Source: Euryarchaeota archaeon UBA105 (lineage in GTDB: Archaea > Thermoplasmatota > Poseidoniia > Poseidoniales > Thalassarchaeaceae). From it: a DNA stretch of 5,756 bases. The position numbers were made by a program, and so were the translations under genes. The DNA lies in contig DALV01000015.1 of NCBI GenBank assembly GCA_002496905.1, positions 1 to 5,756 of the forward strand, read 5' to 3'. The notes beneath the pieces were generated by a model. That model saw only the letters and a list, made by a program, of their open reading frames with translations. It made no database searches and was not told the DNA's origin. Positions 1 to 4,279 of the stretch are shown piece after piece (positions within the stretch are counted from its first letter, which is position 1; each line of letters starts with the position of its first letter).

Positions 1-1
1 C

Positions 2-181
2 GAATTTATCGTTAGGCGCGAAGCGACAAAAGCCGATATCAAAGCAGCAGTTGAGGAACTGTTAGATGTTCAGGTTGCGAAGGTCAACACGAAGATCACT
101 ATCACAGGCAAGCACGCATCTGTGCGTCTTGCTGATGGCTACGATGCGGAGGATGCAGCGCTCAAGTTAGGAGCGTTCTGA
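2..181 (+). CDS. rpl23: Large-subunit ribosomal protein L23 (uL23), C-terminal part, 5' truncated by window edge
   Basis: Reading the frame that ends at the TGA at 179-181 gives 59 residues starting EFIVRREATKADIKAAVEEL and ending DAALKLGAF. The series of conserved blocks (a K-x-x-I-K-x-A-V-E-x-L helix, then VAKVNTKITITGK, then VRLADGYDAEDAALKLG) matches the C-terminal two thirds of archaeal uL23, a protein that binds 23S rRNA next to the peptide exit tunnel and serves as a docking site for factors such as SRP. The start lies upstream of the window; archaeal homologues are roughly 80-90 residues, so about 25-30 residues are missing. The gene lies directly before L2, as expected in this operon. 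Its stop is followed at once by a second in-frame TGA (TGATGA), the second being the start of the SD region of L2. Identification rests on sequence pattern and on position, and both agree. Confidence 0.93.
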   Translation, partial: EFIVRREATKADIKAAVEELLDVQVAKVNTKITITGKHASVRLADGYDAEDAALKLGAF

Positions 182-182
182 T

Positions 183-190
183 GAGGTGAT
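183..190 (+). promoter_or_regulatory. Strong Shine-Dalgarno site of L2
   Basis: GAGGTGAT lies four bases before the ATG at 194 and is an uninterrupted complement to the usual archaeal 16S 3' tail (ATCACCTCC). It fixes the L2 start. It begins inside the second of two tandem TGA codons that close L23. Confidence 0.8.
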
Positions 191-193
191 ATT

Positions 194-910
194 ATGGGTA
201 AGCGCACACGTTCACAACGCCGCGGTTCAAGTCCAAAGAATCGGGTATCAAGTCACAAATTCCCTGCTGCTAACCGTATCCCACGCGTAAGCGAGAAAAT
301 GGGGGAGGTAACCGACCTAGTTCATAGCGCGGCTCACACAGCCCCTCTTGCTCGTGTCAAGTTCGATGATGGAACCACTGCTCATATTGCCGCACCAGAA
401 GGTGTTTCAGTAGGTCAAGAATTGGCCTTCGGAGACAATGTAAGCCTGCGACCAGGCAATGTAACCAAACTCTCAGAGATCCCTGAGGGCACTCCAATCT
501 GTAATGTTGAATCACGCCCAGGAGATGGCGGTAAGTTCGCTCGCTCTGGTGGTAACTCTGCAGTATTGGAAACTAGAATGGGCGACAACGTGAGAATCAG
601 AATGCCTAGTGGCTCTCTGAAAGATCTTCCAGCATCCTGCCGTGCTACTATTGGAGTACTAGGTGGACACGGACGAACCGATAAGCCACTAATGAAGGCT
701 GGTGCTGCTCACTACCGTCAAAAGGCTCGAGGAAAGCTCTACCCAACAGTCAGTGGTGTTGCAATGAATCCAGTCGACCACCCACACGGTGGTGGAAACC
801 ACCAGGCGGTTCACGGACCTAGCTCAGTTAGCCGTAATGCACCACCTGGTCAGAAGGTAGGAAACATCGCTCCACGCCGAACCGGACGTGGTAGGACAAG
901 GGAGCAATGA
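194..910 (+). CDS. rpl2: Large-subunit ribosomal protein L2 (uL2)
   Basis: This 238-residue protein is a universal 23S rRNA-binding protein close to the peptidyl-transferase centre, needed for subunit association and for activity of the large subunit. The basic N-terminus MGKRTRSQRRG is followed by the RNA-binding OB/SH3-like core (about residues 35-175, including CNVESRPGDGGKFARSGG at 103-120, the diagnostic archaeal block). The signature loop GVAMNPVDHPHGGG at 188-201 contains the conserved histidines linked to peptidyl-transfer function in bacterial L2. The C-terminus is basic (RRTGRGRTREQ). Length agrees with archaeal uL2 (about 235-245), shorter than the bacterial form. The ATG has a strong SD four bases upstream. 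The gene follows L23 and precedes S19, the canonical order, and its stop TGA forms part of the SD of S19. Confidence 0.97.
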   Translation: MGKRTRSQRRGSSPKNRVSSHKFPAANRIPRVSEKMGEVTDLVHSAAHTAPLARVKFDDGTTAHIAAPEGVSVGQELAFGDNVSLRPGNVTKLSEIPEGTPICNVESRPGDGGKFARSGGNSAVLETRMGDNVRIRMPSGSLKDLPASCRATIGVLGGHGRTDKPLMKAGAAHYRQKARGKLYPTVSGVAMNPVDHPHGGGNHQAVHGPSSVSRNAPPGQKVGNIAPRRTGRGRTREQ

Positions 911-914
911 GGTG
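908..914 (+). promoter_or_regulatory. Stop codon of L2 fused with the SD of S19 (TGAGGTG)
   Basis: The TGA stop of L2 (908-910) supplies the first GA of the GAGGTG (909-914) that lies six bases before the S19 ATG at 921. A ribosome terminating on L2 would cover the S19 initiation site, so coupled re-initiation is a reasonable inference. Confidence 0.75.
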
Positions 915-920
915 TGAGAT

Positions 921-1421
921 ATGGCACGTAAATCAAAGAAGATGTTCCGCTCTCCTAAGACTGCTCGACGCCAGGCTCGAAAGCGCCGTTCGACAATTGC
1001 TGAGCGACGCAAGAAAGAGTTCCTTTGGCGTGGACTAACCATGGAGGAGTTGACTGCACTTCCACTTTATCCTCCAGAAGATAATCCAGAAGCACCTTGT
1101 ATCGCTACATTGATGCCTTCTCGCGCCAAGAGGTCACTATCTCGCGGTCTTTCTGAAGAAGCAGAAAAATTCCTAGAGAAGGTTCGTGCGAATGGTGGCT
1201 CCAAGATGATTAAGACACACTGCCGAGGTATGTTTGTCCTACCTGAGATGGTCGGTACTACAATCGGTGTACACAATGGCCGCGACTTCGTCAAGGTCGA
1301 AGTCATTCCAGAAATGATAGGGCACGCCTTGGGCGAGTTTGCTCCAACCCGCAGATCGGTGACGCACACTGGTCCAGGTGTAGGTGCTACTCGATCAAGT
1401 AAGCACGTGGCATTGAAGTGA
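921..1421 (+). CDS. rps19: Small-subunit ribosomal protein S19 (uS19), archaeal type
   Basis: The 166-residue product belongs to uS19, which sits in the head of the 30S subunit near the A-site tRNA and the subunit bridge to the 50S. A highly basic N-terminal extension (residues 1-32, with ARRQARKRRS) leads into KEFLWRGLTMEEL (32-44), the archaeal/eukaryotic N-terminal block. The core carries IKTHCRGMFVLPEMVG (97-112), the block ending in PEMIGHALGEF (130-140), and the terminal GVGATRSSKHVALK (153-166). Between the N-terminal block and PSRAKRSLSRG (66-76) lies a Pro-rich stretch, LPLYPPEDNPEAPCIATLM, longer than I remember for the family, which helps explain a length above the usual 130-150. 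The D of the familiar THCRDM motif is G103 here. SD GAGGTG is six bases upstream and overlaps the L2 stop. Confidence 0.95.
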   Translation: MARKSKKMFRSPKTARRQARKRRSTIAERRKKEFLWRGLTMEELTALPLYPPEDNPEAPCIATLMPSRAKRSLSRGLSEEAEKFLEKVRANGGSKMIKTHCRGMFVLPEMVGTTIGVHNGRDFVKVEVIPEMIGHALGEFAPTRRSVTHTGPGVGATRSSKHVALK

Positions 1422-1426
1422 GGTGA
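1419..1426 (+). promoter_or_regulatory. Stop codon of S19 fused with the SD of L22 (TGAGGTGA)
   Basis: The TGA closing S19 (1419-1421) runs into GAGGTGA (1420-1426), six bases before the L22 ATG at 1433. It is the same arrangement as at the S19, S3 and L24 starts. Confidence 0.75.
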
Positions 1427-1432
1427 AAAAGA

Positions 1433-1960
1433 ATGAGTCGAATTTCAGGTAAGCCACAATCCGGATACACTCAATTGCTTGAGGGATCGAATCTAGCTAC
1501 TGCACGTGCAGTAAACCTAGACATTCATCACAAGCACTGCTACCAAATTGCTAAGTTTATTCGAGGAATGAATGCAGTTGATGCTATCGAATACTTGGAG
1601 AAAGTGATGGATAAGAAGGTAGCAATTCCATACACTCGCAGATCTAGAAAGGGTAAGGGTGGAAACACCATGGCCGGTCATAGAAAAGGAAAGATGGGGC
1701 CAGGTCGCTATCCGTATAAAGCATCAAGAGAATTCATCAAACTGATATCTAGTGCTATGGAGAATGCCCGTCAGCGCTACGATACAATCGATGCTGAAGA
1801 CATGGTGATTACTCACTGTGCTGCACACCGCGGTCAAGTACACACTGGTTGGAAGCCTCGCGCGCGTGGGCGTGCTACACCCAAGAACCACTACCAAGTG
1901 AATCTCGAGATTTTCCTCGAACACTTCGGCGATGAAGAAGAAGAGGATGACGAATTCTGA
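1433..1960 (+). CDS. rpl22: Large-subunit ribosomal protein L22 (uL22), archaeal type
   Basis: This 175-residue protein binds 23S rRNA and sends a long beta-hairpin into the nascent-peptide exit tunnel. The segment from A25 through IHHKHCYQIAKFIRGMNAVDAIEYLEKVM (31-59) is the conserved N-terminal helical block. An archaeal loop rich in Gly and Lys follows, with GPGRYPYKASREFIKLI at 89-105, then the core helix and the AEDMVITHCAAHRG strand (121-134). The hairpin tip corresponds to about 133-152 (TGWKPRARGRATPKNH), the family's KPRARGRA signature. The C-terminus ends in eight consecutive acidic residues (D167-E174) and a final Phe, an extension beyond the usual family end and the likely reason it exceeds the common 150-160 residues. 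SD GAGGTGA is six bases upstream and contains part of the S19 stop codon. Confidence 0.96.
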   Translation: MSRISGKPQSGYTQLLEGSNLATARAVNLDIHHKHCYQIAKFIRGMNAVDAIEYLEKVMDKKVAIPYTRRSRKGKGGNTMAGHRKGKMGPGRYPYKASREFIKLISSAMENARQRYDTIDAEDMVITHCAAHRGQVHTGWKPRARGRATPKNHYQVNLEIFLEHFGDEEEEDDEF

Positions 1961-1965
1961 GGTGA
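1958..1965 (+). promoter_or_regulatory. Stop codon of L22 fused with the SD of S3 (TGAGGTGA)
   Basis: The L22 stop TGA (1958-1960) shares its GA with GAGGTGA (1959-1965), followed by six bases of A/G and then the S3 ATG at 1972. The junction is almost a copy of the one between S19 and L22: both read TGAGGTGAAAAA followed by A/G-rich bases. Confidence 0.75.
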
Positions 1966-1971
1966 AAAAAG

Positions 1972-2769
1972 ATGAGTAAAGTAAACACAATTCGAAACAT
2001 CGTTCACCGTAACATCGAGCGCCAGCTAGTTCGCGAGTATCTCCTGAAAGAGACCGAGCGTGCTGGATTTGGCGGTCTAGAATTCAACCGCACTCCTGAT
2101 GGGACCAAGGTCACACTGCAAGCAGAACAAGTCGGTCGCGTAATCGGTAGAAGAGGTAAGGTAATTCACGAATTACAGCGTAGGCTGAAAGAAGACTTCA
2201 ATCTAGAAAAGCCTCATCTCGAGGTTAACGAAATCGAAGAACCCCGTCTGAATGCACAGGTTATGGCGAGCAGACTAGCATCCTCTCTAGAGAGAGGTTG
2301 GTTCTTCCGCCGAGCAGGCCACAGTACATCTCAGAATATTATGGATGCAGGAGCTCGTGGATGTTTGATAATACTCTCAGGAAAGATATCTGGAGCTCGC
2401 CACAGAGTTCAGAAGTTCCAGAAAGGTCACATCAAGTTCTGTGGTGAAACTGCCCTAGAGTTGATGGATGAAGGATTTTCAACAGCTGTTAAGAAACTGG
2501 GGACAGTTGGCTGTACGGTCCGTATTATGCGGCCAGGTGTAAAGCTACCACACGAAATTTCTATTCAAGACAGACAGGAATCTGGACTAGGGCCTATCGA
2601 AGAAGTCTCTATGCTGGAGATTCCTGATGAGGAGCCAGCGTCAGCATCTCAAGTCGAAGAGGCAGATGTTGCCGACACCGAAGAAGTCGTCGACAGTGTT
2701 GTCGAAAAGATGGCTGAGATGGAAGCAGAAGCCAATGAAGAATCAACAGATGTAGGAGAGGAGGAGTGA
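1972..2769 (+). CDS. rps3: Small-subunit ribosomal protein S3 (uS3), archaeal type
   Basis: The 265-residue product is uS3, located in the head of the 30S subunit at the mRNA entry channel. Residues about 17-95 form the type II KH domain, with the GxxG nucleic-acid-binding loop at 59-62 (GRVIGRRGKVI, 55-65). The C-terminal domain (about 96-195) has LNAQVMASRLASSLERGWFFRR, GARGCLIILSGKISGARHR (127-145) and KLGTVGCTVRIMRPG, all standard uS3 blocks; the Arg/Lys-rich face matches the mRNA-entry helicase region. After about residue 210 comes a low-complexity acidic tail: 22 of the last 55 residues are Asp or Glu and only one is Lys. Variable C-terminal tails are common in archaeal S3. The final GAGGAGGAG codons (E263-E265) also serve as the SD of L29. 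SD GAGGTGA lies six bases before the ATG. Confidence 0.96.
   Translation: MSKVNTIRNIVHRNIERQLVREYLLKETERAGFGGLEFNRTPDGTKVTLQAEQVGRVIGRRGKVIHELQRRLKEDFNLEKPHLEVNEIEEPRLNAQVMASRLASSLERGWFFRRAGHSTSQNIMDAGARGCLIILSGKISGARHRVQKFQKGHIKFCGETALELMDEGFSTAVKKLGTVGCTVRIMRPGVKLPHEISIQDRQESGLGPIEEVSMLEIPDEEPASASQVEEADVADTEEVVDSVVEKMAEMEAEANEESTDVGEEE
2760..2766 (+). promoter_or_regulatory. SD of L29 encoded in the terminal Glu codons of S3
   Basis: The purine run around 2757-2766 (GGAGAGGAGGAG read from 2755) lies five bases before the ATG at 2772. It decides in favour of this ATG over the in-frame GTG at 2766, which would overlap the SD itself. The run is simultaneously the EEE end of S3. Confidence 0.7.
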
Positions 2770-2771
2770 AA

Positions 2772-2975
2772 ATGGCACATATCAAGTCAAGAGATATTGA
2801 CCAGATGAACCCTGAACAACGCGAGCGCCGTCTTGCCGAGCTAAAGGAAGAACTTCTCCAATTACGTGCTCAGCAGGCCCTTGGAGGCTCATCTTCCAAC
2901 GCGGGCGCATACAAGCAAACACGTAGAAGCATCGCACGTCTTCTTACGAAGATGTCCGAGGAGAGTAAGGAGTAG
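2772..2975 (+). CDS. rpl29: Large-subunit ribosomal protein L29 (uL29)
   Basis: This is a 67-residue helical-hairpin protein of the 50S, near the tunnel exit and beside L23. It shows the family pattern: MAHIKSRDIDQMNPEQRERRLAELKEELLQLRAQQA, in which the first long helix (about 13-36) ends in the conserved L-x-x-L-R-x-Q. A short Gly/Ser turn (38-45, GGSSSNAG) follows, then the second helix YKQTRRSIARLLTKMSEE (47-64), where R-x-I-A-R-x-x-T is the signature. I place the start at the ATG at 2772. A GTG at 2766 is in frame and would add two residues (M-K), but it sits inside the SD and the ATG product MAHIKSRDI matches the usual L29 N-terminus. The S3 stop lies two bases upstream. The stop is TAG, the only one in the window. 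Confidence 0.94.
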   Translation: MAHIKSRDIDQMNPEQRERRLAELKEELLQLRAQQALGGSSSNAGAYKQTRRSIARLLTKMSEESKE

Positions 2976-2981
2976 ACTCAA

Positions 2982-3281
2982 ATGGCGGGCATTTGCAATC
3001 TATGTGGTCTACCTGATGAACTATGCATCTGCCAAGAAATAGCAAAAGAACAACAGAAAGCAATCATTTCAACAGTAAGAAGGAGGTATGGAAAGATGGT
3101 AACAATGGTAGAAGGAATCGACGATTCTGCTATCGATATTGGAAAACTAGCAAAGTTGCTGAAGAGCGCTTGCGCTAGTGGTGGCACAGTAAAGGGCCGC
3201 ACCATCGAACTCCAAGGCGAGCATAAGAAGCGCGTCGCAAAGGTCCTTGAACAGAATGGATACCAAGTGGAGGTGCGCTAA
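2982..3281 (+). CDS. Translation initiation factor aIF1 (SUI1/eIF1 family)
   Basis: The 99-residue protein is the archaeal homologue of eIF1, which binds the 30S platform near the P site and enforces accurate start-codon selection. The N-terminus has a Cys cluster (C5-x2-C8 and C15-x-C17, in CNLCGLPDELCIC), the metal-binding-like tail typical of many archaeal aIF1 proteins. The SUI1 domain covers about 28-99: RRRYGKMVTMVEGID (33-47), the helix ending LAKLLKSACASGGTVKG (56-72), and IELQGEHKKRVAKVLEQNGY (75-94), all diagnostic. The ATG has AAGGAG nine bases upstream, within the end of L29. The location between L29 and the RNase P gene is a known euryarchaeal arrangement and would tie factor output to ribosome output. 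The stop TAA abuts the next ATG directly. Confidence 0.95.
   Translation: MAGICNLCGLPDELCICQEIAKEQQKAIISTVRRRYGKMVTMVEGIDDSAIDIGKLAKLLKSACASGGTVKGRTIELQGEHKKRVAKVLEQNGYQVEVR
3269..3275 (+). promoter_or_regulatory. SD of the RNase P protein gene, inside the aIF1 coding end
   Basis: GGAGGTG lies six bases before the ATG at 3282 and is encoded by the codons for V-E-V near the aIF1 C-terminus. It supports the ATG at 3282 over the one at 3291, which would be 15 bases away. Confidence 0.75.
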
Positions 3282-3539
3282 ATGAGTGTCATGCATGCAC
3301 CTTGGTTGGCTCGGGAAATCGAAGTTATTGGAAGCCGAGATTCAGGCCTAGTTGGAGTAACGGGGATGATTGTCGAAGAAACTCGTAGAACGCTAAGAGT
3401 TCGAACAATTGGTGGAGAAGTCACTCTGCCTAAGGACGTAATCACATTCACAATAGATTCTGAGGAGGTCGAAATCGATGGCGCAAGCGTCACACAGAGA
3501 CCTGAGGATCGCATCAACCGAAGATATAGGAGGAACTGA
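3282..3539 (+). CDS. rnp1: Ribonuclease P protein component 1 (Rpp29/Pop4 family)
   Basis: This 85-residue protein is an archaeal RNase P subunit. In known archaea it pairs with Rpp21 to help the catalytic RNA recognise and cleave pre-tRNA at the mature 5' end. The sequence has the Sm-like beta-barrel pattern: REIEVIGSRDSGLVGVTGMIVEETRRTLRVRT (11-42), where G-x-x-x-x-E-T-x-x-T-L is the family hallmark, then K51 and F56, and DGASVTQRPEDRINRR (66-81), where the RPEDRI end motif is characteristic. Length is near the low end of archaeal Rpp29 (about 85-130), because N-terminal extensions are absent. The gene starts one base after the aIF1 stop (TAAATG), strongly supported by the GGAGGTG upstream. 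It occurs at this location between L29/aIF1 and S17 in many archaea, so function and context agree. Confidence 0.92.
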   Translation: MSVMHAPWLAREIEVIGSRDSGLVGVTGMIVEETRRTLRVRTIGGEVTLPKDVITFTIDSEEVEIDGASVTQRPEDRINRRYRRN

Positions 3540-3541
3540 AA

Positions 3542-3874
3542 ATGAAAGATATTGGAGTAGACGTCCGCCCACCTGAGGGTGAATGGGACGGTGACCAAAA
3601 CTGCCCGTTCTATGGTAGTCTAAGACTACGTGGACAAATCATAGAAGGAACCGTATCGTCTGTTGGTATGAGTAATTCAATTATCGTCCAGCGTGAAGTC
3701 ACTCGATACATGAAGAAGTATGAGCGCTACGAGAAAAGAACTCGCAGATATGCCGCACACCTACCATCTTGTATTGGCGAGATTGCAAGTGGGGAAAACG
3801 TCCGAATAATGGAATGCAGACCACTTTCTAAAACTGTCAAATTTTGCGTAATTGAGAAGGGGGGTTCTGAATGA
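3542..3874 (+). CDS. rps17: Small-subunit ribosomal protein S17 (uS17), archaeal type
   Basis: The 110-residue protein binds 16S rRNA early in 30S assembly and has an OB-fold. The archaeal N-terminal block KDIGVDVRPPEG (2-13) is followed by NCPFYGSLRLRGQIIEGTV (20-38), the central YMKKYERYEKRTRRYAAHLPSCIGEI (56-81), and ENVRIMECRPLSKTVKFCVIE (85-105), where the ECRPLSKTK-type motif is the uS17 signature. In many archaeal homologues a Cys precedes the NCPF motif by five positions; here that place seems to be held by W15, so any C-x-x-x-x-C pair is absent. SD AGGAGG (3528-3533), encoded by the Arg codons at the end of the RNase P gene, lies eight bases before the ATG. The last codon and stop overlap the L14 start by four bases (ATGA). 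Confidence 0.95.
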   Translation: MKDIGVDVRPPEGEWDGDQNCPFYGSLRLRGQIIEGTVSSVGMSNSIIVQREVTRYMKKYERYEKRTRRYAAHLPSCIGEIASGENVRIMECRPLSKTVKFCVIEKGGSE

Positions 3875-4269
3875 GAGGAGTAGCAGGTAGAGCAACAGCC
3901 GGATTGCCAAGCATGGCAAGGATGGATTGTGTTGACAATACTGGAGCTAAGGTCGTACAACTGATTACCGTGCTAAAGAAGGGAGGCGTTGCTCGCCGAT
4001 ATCCTTCAGCAGGAGTTGGAGACATGATTCGCGTTACTGTCCGCAGAGGAACGCCAGAAACTCGCCGTCAAATCTTCAATGCGGTTGTAGTACGTCAGAG
4101 GAGACCATTCCGCCGAGTTGACGGAACTTGGGTACAATTCGAAGACAATGCTTGCGTTATCACAAATGAGCGAGGAGATGTCAAGGGTTCCGATATCAAG
4201 GGACCAGTTAGCCGGGAGGCGGCTGAGCGGTGGCCTAGGATTGCTGCCACTGCTAAGCAGATTGTGTGA
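3871..4269 (+). CDS. rpl14: Large-subunit ribosomal protein L14 (uL14)
   Basis: This is a 132-residue protein of the 50S interface, adjacent to the sarcin-ricin loop region and to L19e/L24e in archaea. Motifs are complete: MDCVDNTGAKVVQLITVLKKG (18-38, with the DNTGAK hallmark), PSAGVGDMIRVTVRRGTPETRRQ (45-67), AVVVRQRRPFRRVDGTWVQFEDNACVI (71-97) and the end block KGSDIKGPVSREAAERWPRIAATAKQIV (105-132). Length is the usual 130-odd residues of archaea. The ATG overlaps the S17 stop (ATGA). The SD is less canonical than elsewhere: a G-rich run, AAGGGGGG (3857-3864), six bases before the ATG, able to pair with CCTCC with a G:U pair. Overlap suggests dependence on ribosomes arriving from S17. Confidence 0.96.
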   Translation: MRGVAGRATAGLPSMARMDCVDNTGAKVVQLITVLKKGGVARRYPSAGVGDMIRVTVRRGTPETRRQIFNAVVVRQRRPFRRVDGTWVQFEDNACVITNERGDVKGSDIKGPVSREAAERWPRIAATAKQIV

Positions 4270-4273
4270 GGTG
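4267..4273 (+). promoter_or_regulatory. Stop codon of L14 fused with the SD of L24 (TGAGGTG)
   Basis: The L14 stop TGA (4267-4269) flows into GAGGTG (4268-4273), six bases before the L24 ATG at 4280. The whole junction TGAGGTGTGA is identical to the one between L2 and S19. Confidence 0.75.
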
Positions 4274-4279
4274 TGAAGT

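Noticed and set aside
824..1042. Open frame on the reverse strand across the L2/S19 junction.
   Set aside because: It lies fully antisense to two clear ribosomal proteins, its product resembles nothing I know, and it has no own SD or space for a promoter.
1067..1369. Reverse-strand open frame of 100 codons inside S19.
   Set aside because: It is a shadow of the S19 codon pattern; the forward frame contains all uS19 motifs.
2766..2771. GTG as the start of L29.
   Set aside because: It sits within the SD and overlaps the S3 stop; the ATG six bases later has correct spacing and gives the usual N-terminus.
3278..3598. Reverse-strand open frame of 106 codons opposite the RNase P and S17 genes.
   Set aside because: Forward genes there are well supported and the antisense product has no recognisable motif.
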